The notes below the pieces were generated by a model. That model did no database searches and was not told the DNA's origin. It was given only the letters and a program-made list of their open reading frames with translations. Shown one piece after another: positions 26,029 to 36,715 of a DNA stretch of 64,000 bases. Position 1 is the first letter of the stretch; the number at the start of each line of letters is the position of its first letter. This stretch comes from F23-B02 sp963625685 (GTDB lineage Bacteria > Bacillota > Clostridia > Oscillospirales > Oscillospiraceae), in the NCBI GenBank assembly GCA_963625685.1, contig CAVFTR010000007.1, positions 1-64,000 of the forward strand, written 5' to 3'. Position numbers and translations under genes: made by a program.

Positions 26029-29000
26029 ATGGAGAAAGGCAGGATTTTTGAACGCGCGGCGAGCTGCGCGAGGCTCAACGACTGCGTATCGGCGGACTCT
26101 GCTGCGCCTTTGATTGCCGGACTGCGGCGCAGCTGCAAAGAGATAAGCTCGGTCTACAGGCTCGTGGAGAGCCGCTTCGACGGCGGGGCATCGACGCCGG
26201 AGGGCTGCCGCTGGCTGCTTGACAACCACTATCTTGTCCTGCGCGGGGCTAAGGCCGCCCTGCCCGAGCTGCGGCGGCAGCGCCGTCTGCGCTCGGGAAG
26301 CGAGGGGCTCATACTGCCCGCGCTCTGCCGCGATATGATAAGAGTCTGCGAGGGCAGGCTCAGCGAGGAGGCGATGCTCGAATACCTCGAGGGCTTTCAG
26401 AGCGCCGCTCCCCTGCCGCAGACTGAGCTGTATCTTTTTCCGGCCGTGCTCACAGCGCAGCTCATATCTGCCCTTGCCGAGGCCTGCCGGCAGCTTGAGC
26501 GGAGCTCCGAGCCCGACGGGCTCAGCGGGCGCTTTGCCGTGCTCTTTAACTCGCTGCGGCTCGTGTCGGAGCTCGACATGTATTCTATTTCAGAGCGCGC
26601 GGACACTGTGGAAAGGGCTCTGCGCGCAGACCCCGCGGGCATATATCCGCGCATGGACGAGCAAAGCCGCGCCCGTTACAGGGAGCGGCTGTCGCGCCTT
26701 GCTTCACGCGAGGGGCTCGAGGAGCAGGTCCTCGCGAAAAGGCTCGTCGAAAAATGCCGCTTCAAAAAGGGCGCGGAGCGTCATGTCGGCTTCCTGCTGT
26801 ACAAAGGGCCGGACGAGAGGCGCAGCGGAGCGCTGTATATCGGCGCAAGCCTTATAATAACGCTGTTTCTGACTCTGCTGTGCGGCTTTTTATCGCACAG
26901 CGCAGCCGCGGCGGCGCTGCTCCTGCTGCCGCTGTCCGAGCTCACGAAAAGCCTGCTGGACTACATCATACTGCTCTGCGTTCCGCCGCGCAGACTGCCG
27001 AGGCTCGAGCTCGGCGCGGGCGTGCCCGACGAGGGACGCACGATATGCGTGATATCCGCGCTGCTGACCGATAAGGACAGCGGCGCTCAGCTTGCCGCCG
27101 CGCTGGAGCGCTTCCGTCTTGCAAACCGCGAATGCGGCGAAAACCTCCTGATGGGCATACTCGCCGACCTGCGCGAAGCTGACGGCGAGACCCTGCCCGG
27201 CGACGAAGCGACGATCTCCGCCGCGGCGAAGGCCGTGGACGGGTTAAACTCAAGATACGGCGGCGGCTTTTATCTTTTCACACGCAGGCGCAGGCTCGAC
27301 CCGGGGCGCGGGAGGTACTCCGGCTTTGAGCGCAAGCGCGGTGCGCTTGCAGCGCTTGCGAGGCTCCTCTGCGGGCAGGAAAGCGAGCTTCGCGTCGTAT
27401 CCGGCGACGCGGAGGCTCTGCGGAATGTGCCGTATATCCTTACGCTCGACAGCGATACGGAGCCCTCGCCGGGCTCGGTTATCGAGCTCATCGGCGCGAT
27501 GCTGCACCCGATGAACAGGCCCGTGCTCGACCGGGAGCGCGGACTCGTCGTCTCCGGTCACGGCATCCTGCATCCGCGCATGTGCTCCTCCCTGCGCTCG
27601 GCCTCGGCCACGGATTTTGCGCGTATATTCTCCGGCGGGGGCGGGCTTGAGCCCTACGGCGCGCTCTGCGGCGAGCTGAGCATGGATCTTTTCGGCCGCG
27701 GCGGCTTTTCCGGCAAGGGCCTGATAGACGCGCAGGCGCTGCTCGTCTGCTCGGAAAAGCACATTCCCGGGGGCAGGGTGCTGTCGCACGACGCGCTCGA
27801 GGGCGCGTATCTGCGCGGCGGCTATATGAGCGACCTCGAGTTTTCCGATTCCTTTCCGTCCTCGCCCGACGCGTATTTCAGGCGCAGTCACCGCTGGATA
27901 CGCGGCGACTGGCAGAACGCCGGCTGGATATTCGGCAAAGGCGCCGCGCTGCCGGATATCGAGCGCTGGAGGCTCTTTGATTCCCTGCGGCGCAGTCTCG
28001 TCGCGCCCGCGACCTTCGCGGCTGTTTTTTCGGGACTTGCGCTCGCGCGGCACGGGCTCGTGCTCGCGGCCTGGGCGGCGCTCATCTCGCTCGCGGCGGG
28101 GCTTCTCATCTCGCTCACGGAGCTCGCCTCCGAAAGGCCCGGGGCTCTCGGCGCGAGGTACCGCAGCCGCGTGCCCGTCGGCGTCGGCACGAGCCTCGTT
28201 CAGACGGCGCTCAGGCTCTGGCTACTGCCCTATGAGGCCTGGATATCGCTTTCGGCCATCGGGCTTGCGCTGTGGCGCATGCTCGTCAGCGGCAAAAGCC
28301 TCCTCGAATGGGAGACCGCCGCGCAGGGCGGAGGCAGGAGGCAGACCATGGGCGGATATCTCAAAAGCATGTGGCCCGCGCCGGTATCGGGGCTTTGCCT
28401 TATCATATTCTCTGCCGGCCCTCTCGCCGCGGCCACGGGGCTTTTGTGGTGTCTTGCGCCCGTCGCCGCGCTTGCCCTCGCCCTGCCCTCGGAAAGGAAA
28501 AAGGCTCCATCGCCGGAGCAGCGGAGCTATCTTCTCGGCTGCGCGGAGGATATCTGGAGCTATTTCGACGCCTGCTGCACCGCTCAGGACAATTTCCTGC
28601 CGCCGGACAACTTTCAGGAGCAGCCGCCGGTCGGCCTTGCGCACAGGACCTCTCCGACGAATATCGGCCTTGCGCTGTGCTCGGCCATGTGCGCGCAGGA
28701 GCTCGGGATAATAGGCCCTGAGCGCGCCGGGAGCTTTATCGGCAGCATGCTCGGCACGGTGGAAAGACTGCCGCTGTACGGCGGGCATCTGTGCAACTGG
28801 TACGATACGCGCACGCTGCGCGCCCTCGAGCCGAAATACCTGTCCTCGGTCGACTGCGGGAACCTCTGCGCATGTCTCACGGCGCTGCACGGCTGGCTGA
28901 GCGCGAAGGGGCTCGGCGAGCTTGCCGGACGCGTGCAGGCGCTGCTCGACGGCATGGATCTTTCGATATTCTACAGCTTCCGGCGCGGCCTGATGCACAT

Positions 29001-32000
29001 AGGCGTCGATCTCGAAAAGGGCTCTGCCTCGCCGGGGCTTTACGACCTCATGGCCAGCGAGGCGCGGCTTACGAGCTACACGGCCGTTGCAAGGGGCGAC
29101 GTGCCGCGGCGGCACTGGCGCAGGCTGTCGCGCGTTATGCGCGCTTTCGGCGGCTATCGCGGCATGGCCAGCTGGACGGGCACGATGTTCGAGTACCTCA
29201 TGCCGGAGCTTTTTCTGCCGCTTGAAAGAGACAGTCTGCTGTACGAAACGGCGCGCTTCTGCGTCTATGTCCAGAAAAAGCGCCGCGCAGCGGGCGGCGT
29301 GTGGGGCATATCCGAAAGCGCGTTCTATTCGCTGGACGCGTCTCTGAGCTATCGCTACAAGGCGCACGGCTGTGCCCGTCTTGCGCTCAAGCGCGGGCAG
29401 GACTCGGAGCTCGTCATAGCTCCCTACGCGAGCCTTCTGGCGCTCGCCGTCGAGCCCGGCGCGGCCATAGCCAATCTGCACAGGCTCGAAAGTCTCGGCA
29501 TGCGCTCCCGGCACGGCTTTTTTGAGGCCCTCGACTTCACGCCCTCGCGCTGCCGCGCCTCAGGCGGCGAAAGGGTCCGCTGCTTCATGGCCCACCATCT
29601 CGGCATGAGCATGCTCGCCATAGCGAACTACCTGTGCGGCGGCCTCGTGCAGCGCATGTTCATGCTCTCGCCTGAAATGGCGGCATACGGAAAGCTTCTC
29701 GAGGAGCGCGTGCCGCTCGGCGCTCCGGCGCTGCGCCCGAGTGAGAGCGAGAGCGAAAGGATAAGGCAGCCCTCAGGCCGCCTGTGGGAAAGGCGCGGCG
29801 CCGGGATCAACTACGCGCAGCCTGAGTGTACGCTGCTGTCAAACGGCGCGTATAATATTATGTTAACCGAAAGCGGCATATCCTCGGCAAGCTGGCACGA
29901 TACGCTGATCTACCGCACGCCCTTTAAGCAGCTCGGCGAGGGACACGGCGCGGAGCTTTGCCTTACCGTCGGCGGCAGGGCGCGCTCCCTCCTGCCCTCC
30001 CCCGCCGAAAACGCCGCGTATATGTGGGAATTTTCCGAAACGAGCGCGCTGTACTCCTGCGTTTTCGACGAGCTCGCCGCCCGCTGCCGCATAGCCGCGG
30101 CCGGAGCCGAAAACGGCGAGCTGCGCAGCGTATCTCTCTGCGCCAAGAGCGATATCGAGAGCGCCGAGCTTGTGTTCTCCTTCGACGCGGTCATCGCGGA
30201 CGCTGATGATTATGTAAACCATCCTGCCTACTGGCGGCTCGGTATCGAGGCGCGGCGCGACGGAGGCTTCCTGATGCTGCACAGGCTTTCACGCGGCCGG
30301 CAGGCGGAGGCCTGGCTTTGCCTTGCCTGCGATAAGCCCATGACGGCGAAGGCCGGGGGCGCGGCCGAGGACGGCTTTCTGTCCTATCCCTCGGTCGAGG
30401 CCTCGGTGAGCGTTTCGCTCAGGGCCGGCGGGCAGACGGAGATAAGCTTTGCACTGTGCGCCGCCGACACGCCGGAGTCGGCCTACAGCGGCGCGCAGCG
30501 CATCCTCACGGCGGGGCCCGGCGAGTACGGCGCTATGGTCTCCGCCTGCGCGAGCGCCATGGGCATGACGCCGGGCGAGGTCGATAAGGCGATGGGCATG
30601 CTGCAAAGCCTGCGCTTTATCAGTGCAAAAACGCCGTTTCCGCCCAAGAGCAGCCTCTGGCGCTGCGGCCTGTCGGGCGAGCTGCCGATCATCTGCTGCG
30701 GCGATGAGCGGGACGCGGCGGCCGTGACAAGGCAGTTCTGTCTTCTGCGCGGCTGCGGGGTGTACGCCGATCTTGTGCTGCTGACCGACGAGGGCGGCGA
30801 GTACCGCAGGCCGCTGTACTCAAGGGTGCGCGACACGCTGGCGACCCACGGGCTCGAGGCTCTCATCGGCACGCATGCGGGAGTGCACCTTCTGCCCGCC
30901 GGGGAGCGACAGCTGATAGAAAGCGCGGCGGCCTTCATCGTCGGACGCGAGCGCGAGGAGCGCGTCTATGCGGCAGCGCCGCGCATCGGAAGGCCGCGCC
31001 GCAAGGGCGGAGGGGCTCCGAGATACGAATACGGCGGCGACGGCAGCTTTATATTTTATGTAAACCACGCGCTGCCCTCCCGCGCCTGGAGCTGCGTGCT
31101 CACAAACGGCCGCCTCGGCGCCCTCGCCGCTGACAGCGGCATGGGAAACATGTGGTTTAAGAACGCGCATGAGCTGCGCCTGACGCCGTGGGTGAACGAC
31201 CCGCTGGCCATCGAGGGCGCGGAGAGCCTTGAATATGTCACCGGCGACGGGCGCTGGAGCCTGTTTGCCGACGAGGACGGGGCTCCCTGCCGCGTGACCT
31301 TCGGCCGCGGCTTCGCAGTCTGGGAGAAGAGCCTCGGCAGCCGCGCCCTGCGCTGCACAGCCTTCATTCCGCCGGATACGGACGCAAGAGTCTTCATCAT
31401 AGAAGCCTTCGGCGAAAACAACGGCCGGCTGTCGTGGAAATGCGAGCTCTCGCTGTCCGGCAGCGATAACGACCGAAGCGCGGTGTCATGTGATTATGTT
31501 AACTCTATATTCAGCGCGTCGAGCTCCCGCTGCCCGCTGCGCGGGCTGCGGCTCCGCGCAGCCTGCTCCGCTCCGGCGCTCGGCTGGACCTGCGACGCTC
31601 TTTCATGGCAGCACGGGGAATTTGACTCGCGCACGAGTGGGCTCAGCTGCCCCGCCTTCGCGGCGGAATACTCGCCCGGCGAGGTCACGGTCCTCGTCTG
31701 CGGCTGCGTGAGCGAGGAGGCACTTTTAAAATTATGTAAACCTGACGCAGCCTTCGCCGCGCTTGCGGAAACGAAGGCGCACTGGGAGCGTATCTGCGGC
31801 CGCCTCACCGTCTCCGGCTGCGGCGCCGCCGACCGCTGCATGAGCGGCTGGGCGGCGTATCAGACGCTTGCCTGCCGCATAATGGGCCGCTGCTCGCTGT
31901 ATCAGAGCGGCGGGGCCTTCGGCTTCCGCGACCAGCTCCAGGACGCCGTGAACCTCATCCTGCTCGACCCGGAGCCCGCCAGGCGTCAGATACTCGCCTG

Positions 32001-33204
32001 CTGCCGCCATCAGTACCTCGAGGGCGACGTGATGCACTGGTGGCACAGCCTCGGCGGCGCGGACAAGGGCGTGCGCACGCGCTGCTCGGACGATCTCATG
32101 TGGCTCGTGTGGGCGCTGTGCGAGTACGTCGAGAAGACCGGCGACGACTCGATATGCTCCGAGTCTGAATATTATGTAAGCTCAAAGCCGCTCGACGCCG
32201 CGGAGAGCGACCGCTACGAGACGCCGCTCAGAGCCGACTGCACGGAGAGCGTGCTGCTCCATGCAAAGCGCGCCGTCGACTGCTGCATCGGGCGCGGCAG
32301 GGGCAGTCACGGGCTGCTGCGCTTCGGCAGCGGCGACTGGAACGACGGCATGAGCGGCATCTTCGGCGAGAGCGTGTGGCTCAGCTGGTTTTTCGCCTGC
32401 TGCGTGAGGCGCTTTGCGCAGCTTCTGCACAGCCTGGGCTTCCCCGACGCGGAGCGCTACGGCGAGCTTGCCGCCGAGCTCGGCCGGGCAGCGGACAGGG
32501 CCTGGGACGGGGACTGGTATCTGCGCGGCTACTGGCCCGACGGCGAGGCTCTGGGCTCCCGGCAGAGCGAGTGCTGCCGCATCGACTCCGTCGCGCAGAG
32601 CTGGGCCTGCTTCTGCGCCGAGGCCTCGGACGAGAGGGCCGGCCGCGCCCTTGACAGCGCGCTCAGGCTTCTTTTTGACCGTGAAAACGGTATGGTCAGG
32701 CTCTTTGAGCCCCCGTTTTCGGGCTCCGGGCGCGACCCCGGCTATATCCGCAGCTACGGTCCGGGCTTCCGTGAAAACGGCGGGCAGTACACGCACGCGG
32801 CGCTTTGGCTCGCGCAGGCCTGCTTCAGGCGCGGACGGCCGGACGACGGCTGGGAGATACTCCGCTGCCTGCTGCCGGAGGAGCACGAGCTGCGCCGCTA
32901 TATGGCAGAGCCCTTCGTCCTCCCCGCCGACGTCTGCTCATGTCCCGGTCACATCGGCGAGGCCGGCTGGACCTGGTACACCGGCTCCTCGGGCTGGTAT
33001 TTCCGCGTTTTCACCGAGGAGCTTCTCGGCCTTCGCCTGCGGCGCGGCAGGATATATATAAGCCCCTGTCTGCCCGATAATTTCCCCGTCTGCCGCGTGA
33101 GGCTCGCCGCGCGAGGCGGAAAAACGCACGAGATCACGCTCGGCCCCGGCCAGGTGCTGCTCGACGGCGCAATTTATGACGGAAAAGGTATACCATATAT
33201 CTGA
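26029..33204 (+). CDS. Cyclic beta-1,2-glucan synthase-like protein (GT84-GH94)
   Basis: This giant membrane protein of about 2391 residues resembles NdvB/Cgs, which builds and cyclises beta-1,2-glucan. After a cytoplasmic N-terminal region come two hydrophobic segments (about 270-310), a GT84 glycosyltransferase with TLDSDTEPSPGS (near 470) and RRSHRWIRGDWQNAG (near 620), further helices (about 660-820), a glucoamylase-like helical domain (about 960-1220), and a C-terminal GH94 phosphorylase-type part with RDQLQDAVNL, GDVMHWWHSLGGADKG and GSGDWNDGM. It is shorter than the roughly 2830-residue proteobacterial enzymes. The start after GGAGG is chosen over an ATG 18 bases upstream. It sits alone between ylxM and yfmF. 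Confidence 0.85.
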   Translation: MEKGRIFERAASCARLNDCVSADSAAPLIAGLRRSCKEISSVYRLVESRFDGGASTPEGCRWLLDNHYLVLRGAKAALPELRRQRRLRSGSEGLILPALCRDMIRVCEGRLSEEAMLEYLEGFQSAAPLPQTELYLFPAVLTAQLISALAEACRQLERSSEPDGLSGRFAVLFNSLRLVSELDMYSISERADTVERALRADPAGIYPRMDEQSRARYRERLSRLASREGLEEQVLAKRLVEKCRFKKGAERHVGFLLYKGPDERRSGALYIGASLIITLFLTLLCGFLSHSAAAAALLLLPLSELTKSLLDYIILLCVPPRRLPRLELGAGVPDEGRTICVISALLTDKDSGAQLAAALERFRLANRECGENLLMGILADLREADGETLPGDEATISAAAKAVDGLNSRYGGGFYLFTRRRRLDPGRGRYSGFERKRGALAALARLLCGQESELRVVSGDAEALRNVPYILTLDSDTEPSPGSVIELIGAMLHPMNRPVLDRERGLVVSGHGILHPRMCSSLRSASATDFARIFSGGGGLEPYGALCGELSMDLFGRGGFSGKGLIDAQALLVCSEKHIPGGRVLSHDALEGAYLRGGYMSDLEFSDSFPSSPDAYFRRSHRWIRGDWQNAGWIFGKGAALPDIERWRLFDSLRRSLVAPATFAAVFSGLALARHGLVLAAWAALISLAAGLLISLTELASERPGALGARYRSRVPVGVGTSLVQTALRLWLLPYEAWISLSAIGLALWRMLVSGKSLLEWETAAQGGGRRQTMGGYLKSMWPAPVSGLCLIIFSAGPLAAATGLLWCLAPVAALALALPSERKKAPSPEQRSYLLGCAEDIWSYFDACCTAQDNFLPPDNFQEQPPVGLAHRTSPTNIGLALCSAMCAQELGIIGPERAGSFIGSMLGTVERLPLYGGHLCNWYDTRTLRALEPKYLSSVDCGNLCACLTALHGWLSAKGLGELAGRVQALLDGMDLSIFYSFRRGLMHIGVDLEKGSASPGLYDLMASEARLTSYTAVARGDVPRRHWRRLSRVMRAFGGYRGMASWTGTMFEYLMPELFLPLERDSLLYETARFCVYVQKKRRAAGGVWGISESAFYSLDASLSYRYKAHGCARLALKRGQDSELVIAPYASLLALAVEPGAAIANLHRLESLGMRSRHGFFEALDFTPSRCRASGGERVRCFMAHHLGMSMLAIANYLCGGLVQRMFMLSPEMAAYGKLLEERVPLGAPALRPSESESERIRQPSGRLWERRGAGINYAQPECTLLSNGAYNIMLTESGISSASWHDTLIYRTPFKQLGEGHGAELCLTVGGRARSLLPSPAENAAYMWEFSETSALYSCVFDELAARCRIAAAGAENGELRSVSLCAKSDIESAELVFSFDAVIADADDYVNHPAYWRLGIEARRDGGFLMLHRLSRGRQAEAWLCLACDKPMTAKAGGAAEDGFLSYPSVEASVSVSLRAGGQTEISFALCAADTPESAYSGAQRILTAGPGEYGAMVSACASAMGMTPGEVDKAMGMLQSLRFISAKTPFPPKSSLWRCGLSGELPIICCGDERDAAAVTRQFCLLRGCGVYADLVLLTDEGGEYRRPLYSRVRDTLATHGLEALIGTHAGVHLLPAGERQLIESAAAFIVGREREERVYAAAPRIGRPRRKGGGAPRYEYGGDGSFIFYVNHALPSRAWSCVLTNGRLGALAADSGMGNMWFKNAHELRLTPWVNDPLAIEGAESLEYVTGDGRWSLFADEDGAPCRVTFGRGFAVWEKSLGSRALRCTAFIPPDTDARVFIIEAFGENNGRLSWKCELSLSGSDNDRSAVSCDYVNSIFSASSSRCPLRGLRLRAACSAPALGWTCDALSWQHGEFDSRTSGLSCPAFAAEYSPGEVTVLVCGCVSEEALLKLCKPDAAFAALAETKAHWERICGRLTVSGCGAADRCMSGWAAYQTLACRIMGRCSLYQSGGAFGFRDQLQDAVNLILLDPEPARRQILACCRHQYLEGDVMHWWHSLGGADKGVRTRCSDDLMWLVWALCEYVEKTGDDSICSESEYYVSSKPLDAAESDRYETPLRADCTESVLLHAKRAVDCCIGRGRGSHGLLRFGSGDWNDGMSGIFGESVWLSWFFACCVRRFAQLLHSLGFPDAERYGELAAELGRAADRAWDGDWYLRGYWPDGEALGSRQSECCRIDSVAQSWACFCAEASDERAGRALDSALRLLFDRENGMVRLFEPPFSGSGRDPGYIRSYGPGFRENGGQYTHAALWLAQACFRRGRPDDGWEILRCLLPEEHELRRYMAEPFVLPADVCSCPGHIGEAGWTWYTGSSGWYFRVFTEELLGLRLRRGRIYISPCLPDNFPVCRVRLAARGGKTHEITLGPGQVLLDGAIYDGKGIPYI

Positions 33205-33250
33205 AAAGTGTGCTATACTGATATATTATAATTCCGAAGGAGGTCCTGCC

Positions 33251-34549
33251 ATGGAGACAGTCAGGAAAGAAATACTCCCCGGCGTATGGCTCACGGCGCT
33301 CGAAAGCGATAAATTCAAGACCGGCTGCCTGAGCATAAATCTGCTCGCTCAGCTCGACCGCGAGACGGCCGCGCAGAACGCGCTCATCCCCTATGTTCTG
33401 CGCCGCGGCAGCAGATATCACACGGATATGCGCTCGCTCGCCGCCGAGCTCGACGGGCTGTACGGCAGCTATATCGAGCCCGTGGTGCGCAAGATCGGAG
33501 AGATACAGTGCGTCGGCTTTATCGCGAGCTTTGCCGACGATAAATATCTGCCCGGCGGCAGCGGCGTTTTTGAAAGCGTTGCGCAGCTTTGCGGCGAGAT
33601 ACTGCTCACGCCCTGCACCAAGGGCGGGCTTCTGCTGCCGGACTATGTCGAGAGCGAGAAGGAAAAGCTGCTTGACAGCATAAAAAGCAGGCTCAACGAC
33701 AAGCGCTCCTGGGCGATGCAGCGGCTCATAGAGCAGATGTGCTGCTTTGAGCCCTTCGCCGTTTCGCGCCTCGGCACGGAGGATACGGCCGAGAGCATTT
33801 ATTATCAGAAGCTGACAAAGCACTACCGCGGTCTGATAATGACCTCCCCGCTCGAGATATTCTACTGCGGCAGCCTCGGCGCGCAGGAGGTCGCCGATAA
33901 GCTCGCCGACGCCTTCAGCGGGATGCCGCGGGGCGAGATAAACTACGATATCGGAACAGATATCCGCATGAACTCCGTCGAGGACGGCGTGCGCGAGTTT
34001 TCCGACGAGCTCAGCGTCACCCAGGGCAAGCTCGTCATGGGCTATCGCCTCGGCGACTGCATGGACGAGCCCGATATCGCGGCGATGTACGTCTTCAACG
34101 CCGTCTTCGGCGGCTGCGTGACCTCGAAGCTTTTCATGAACGTGCGCGAAAAGCTCTCGCTGTGCTACTACGCAAGCTCGCTGATCGATCTGCACAAGGG
34201 ACTCATGATAGTCTCCTCCGGCGTGGATTTTGACAAGTTCGACGCCGCGAAGACGGAGATATGCGCCCAGCTCGAGGCCGTGCGGCGCGGCGAGGTCGAC
34301 TCTGACGAGCTCACCGCGGCAAAGAAAAGCGTCGCCTCCGATCTGCGCGCGATAACGGACTCGCAGTACAATCTTGAGGGCTTTTACCTTGCAAATACCA
34401 TAGACGGGCTCGATATCGAGCCCGGGGAGCTGGCGGCGGCGGTCGAGTGCGTCGAGCTCGGCGCGGTCGTCGATATCGCCCGCAGCGTAGTTCCCGACGC
34501 TGTGTATTATCTGCGCGGCAGCGGTGAGGAGGACGGAGATGAAGCATAA
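33251..34549 (+). CDS. YfmF-like inactive M16 peptidase subunit
   Basis: This 432-residue protein has the M16 fold but no HxxEH zinc motif, as expected for the non-catalytic partner of a heterodimer. The substrate-clamping side is retained (EKLSLCYYASSLIDLHKGL). In Bacillus subtilis YfmF and YfmH are needed for the 5-aminopentanol modification of elongation factor P. The ATG follows AAGGAGG. It overlaps the yfmH start by 11 bases. Confidence 0.85.
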   Translation: METVRKEILPGVWLTALESDKFKTGCLSINLLAQLDRETAAQNALIPYVLRRGSRYHTDMRSLAAELDGLYGSYIEPVVRKIGEIQCVGFIASFADDKYLPGGSGVFESVAQLCGEILLTPCTKGGLLLPDYVESEKEKLLDSIKSRLNDKRSWAMQRLIEQMCCFEPFAVSRLGTEDTAESIYYQKLTKHYRGLIMTSPLEIFYCGSLGAQEVADKLADAFSGMPRGEINYDIGTDIRMNSVEDGVREFSDELSVTQGKLVMGYRLGDCMDEPDIAAMYVFNAVFGGCVTSKLFMNVREKLSLCYYASSLIDLHKGLMIVSSGVDFDKFDAAKTEICAQLEAVRRGEVDSDELTAAKKSVASDLRAITDSQYNLEGFYLANTIDGLDIEPGELAAAVECVELGAVVDIARSVVPDAVYYLRGSGEEDGDEA

Positions 34550-35816
34550 GAGATTCGACAGGATCGGCGAGGACCTGTACACGGGACAGCTCAGAAACGG
34601 CCTTACGGTAAACGTTGTGACAAAGCCCGGCTTCAGGCTCTCCTACGCCGTTTTCGCGACCAACTACGGCGGCGCGCACAGGCGCTTTTCCCTGGGCGGG
34701 CAGACGCACGACACGCCCGCCGGAGTCGCGCATTTTCTCGAGCACAAGATGTTCGACATGCCCGACGGCGACAATGCGCTGAGCGTGCTGTCGGCAAACG
34801 GCGCGCAGCCGAACGCCTTCACCTCGAGCGGCATGACGGCATATTATTTTGACTGCACCTCCGGCTTTGAGGAGAATCTGCGCATGCTGCTGAGATTCGT
34901 CTCCACCCCGTATTTCACGCAGGAGACCGTTGACAAGGAGCAGGGCATCATCGGTCAGGAGATATGCATGGTCGAGGACAGCCCCGGCTATGTCGTGTAT
35001 AACCGGCTCATGCGCATGCTCTACGAGCACAATCCCATCCGCGATCAGGTCGCCGGCAGCATAGAGAGCATCGCCGAGATAACCGCCGGGACGCTTTATA
35101 ACTGCCACAAGGCCTTTTACGCGCCGTCGAACATGACGCTGTGCGTCGCGGGAGACTGCGATCCGGAGAGGATATTCGCCGTCGCCGACGAGCTGCTGCC
35201 GCGCGAAAGGGCGGAGATCCCCAAGGCGGATATGGGCGCCCCGGAGACCGGGCTTCCCCTGAAAAGCTATAATGAGGAGCGCATGGAGGTGTCCGCGCCG
35301 CAGTTTCTCATCGGCGCGAAGGTCGCCCCCGCTCCCGGCGGCGAGGCGCTGCTGCGCCAGAAGATAGTCGCCCAGCTCGCGCTGCGCACGGTCTTCGGAA
35401 CGTCGGCGGAATTTTACAGCCGCCTGTACGCCGAGGGCACGCTCAACCGCGACTACGACTATGAGATCGACTACAGCGCCGGAACGGCGACGATAATGCT
35501 CGGCGGCGAGAGCGCTCAGCCGCAGAGGGTGCTCGACGAGATAAACGCGGAGCTTGACAGAGTGTTCAGAGGCGGCCTTGACGGCGGCGCGTTTGAAAAG
35601 GCAAAGCGCGCATCCTTCGGCTCGCGGCTGCGCGGGCTCGAGGACTTCGACAGTCTGTGCCTCTCGCTCGTCGACGGCGTTTTCGGCGGCTACTGCGCGC
35701 TGGACGCCTACGAAGTGCTCGAAAGCGTCACAAAGGCCGAGTGCGAGGACTTTTTAAAGACCTTCATGGCTCCCGACAGGCTCGCGATGAGCGTCATAAA
35801 CCCCGTAAAGGCGTGA
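34539..35816 (+). CDS. YfmH-like M16 zinc metallopeptidase
   Basis: This 425-residue protein is the catalytic partner of the preceding gene. The HFLEH zinc motif is at residues 65-69, followed by NAFTSSGMTAYYF and the downstream glutamate region (DKEQGIIGQEICMVEDSPG). ATGAAGCAT after GAGGAGG is taken as start. The tight overlap with yfmF fits an obligate pair. Role in EF-P maturation is inferred from B. subtilis; no efp gene lies in the window. Confidence 0.87.
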   Translation: MKHKRFDRIGEDLYTGQLRNGLTVNVVTKPGFRLSYAVFATNYGGAHRRFSLGGQTHDTPAGVAHFLEHKMFDMPDGDNALSVLSANGAQPNAFTSSGMTAYYFDCTSGFEENLRMLLRFVSTPYFTQETVDKEQGIIGQEICMVEDSPGYVVYNRLMRMLYEHNPIRDQVAGSIESIAEITAGTLYNCHKAFYAPSNMTLCVAGDCDPERIFAVADELLPRERAEIPKADMGAPETGLPLKSYNEERMEVSAPQFLIGAKVAPAPGGEALLRQKIVAQLALRTVFGTSAEFYSRLYAEGTLNRDYDYEIDYSAGTATIMLGGESAQPQRVLDEINAELDRVFRGGLDGGAFEKAKRASFGSRLRGLEDFDSLCLSLVDGVFGGYCALDAYEVLESVTKAECEDFLKTFMAPDRLAMSVINPVKA

Positions 35817-35823
35817 TATACCT

Positions 35824-36711
35824 ATGAATTTTCTCACAGCGACAATGCTGCGCGACGCAGCGATAAGCTTTCCCATGCTCGGCGGGCTGAGCATCGATCC
35901 GCCCTACAGCTTCACGGTCTTCGGCTTCGAGATATATTTCTACGGCGTGATAATCGCCGCCGGCTTCATTCTCGCGGCGCTGTTCTGCGCAAGGCAGGCC
36001 GAGAAATTCGGCCTGAGCTCAGACGATCTTTTTGACTTCGTCATATGGCTGATACCCAGCTGCATAATCGGCGCGAGGCTGTACTACGTTCTGTTCAAGC
36101 TCGATTATTTCACGGCAAACCCCTCTGAGATCTTTTCCGTGCGCGACGGCGGGCTGGCCATCTACGGCGGCATCATAGCGGGCGTCATCGCGGGCATACT
36201 CGTCTGCAAAAGGAAGAGGATACCCGTATTCGCGCTGGGCGATCTGGCCGCGTTCGGACTTCTCATAGGTCAGGCCGTCGGCCGCTGGGGCAATTTCATA
36301 AACCGCGAGGCCTTCGGCGTGGAAACGGACGTTTTCTGCCGCATGGGGCTCACGACGCCCGACGGCGCGACGGTGTTCGTGCATCCGACCTTCCTGTACG
36401 AGAGCCTGTGGAACCTCGCGGGCCTCGTCATCCTGTGCCTGCTTCTGCGAAGGGGCGCGAGGAGATACGACGGGCAGTTTACATGGCTGTACGTCCTGTG
36501 GTACGGCCTGGGCAGGGCCTGGATAGAGGGCCTGCGCACCGACAGCCTTTACATAGGCTCGACCGATATCCGCGTATCGCAGCTGCTGGCAATAGTAAGC
36601 GCCCTTGCCGCGGCGGTCATTCTGATAATAAACGCAAGAAAAAAACATTCGCCCGACGAGCTTTTCGTGAACAGGGTCCGCGAAGAGGACGAGGGGCAGG
36701 AAAGGAGCTAA
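35824..36711 (+). CDS. Prolipoprotein diacylglyceryl transferase Lgt
   Basis: This 295-residue enzyme of the inner membrane transfers diacylglycerol to the lipobox cysteine of prolipoproteins. About seven helices are visible. The signature GRWGNFINREAFG and the GARLYYVLF and GLAIYGGIIAGV blocks hold the catalytic arginine, histidine-region and lipid-binding residues. The start is uncertain because the ribosome binding site is weak; an internal ATG at codon 19 is possible. It follows yfmH by seven bases, so it is in the same operon. Confidence 0.95.
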   Translation: MNFLTATMLRDAAISFPMLGGLSIDPPYSFTVFGFEIYFYGVIIAAGFILAALFCARQAEKFGLSSDDLFDFVIWLIPSCIIGARLYYVLFKLDYFTANPSEIFSVRDGGLAIYGGIIAGVIAGILVCKRKRIPVFALGDLAAFGLLIGQAVGRWGNFINREAFGVETDVFCRMGLTTPDGATVFVHPTFLYESLWNLAGLVILCLLLRRGARRYDGQFTWLYVLWYGLGRAWIEGLRTDSLYIGSTDIRVSQLLAIVSALAAAVILIINARKKHSPDELFVNRVREEDEGQERS

Positions 36712-36715
36712 TATC

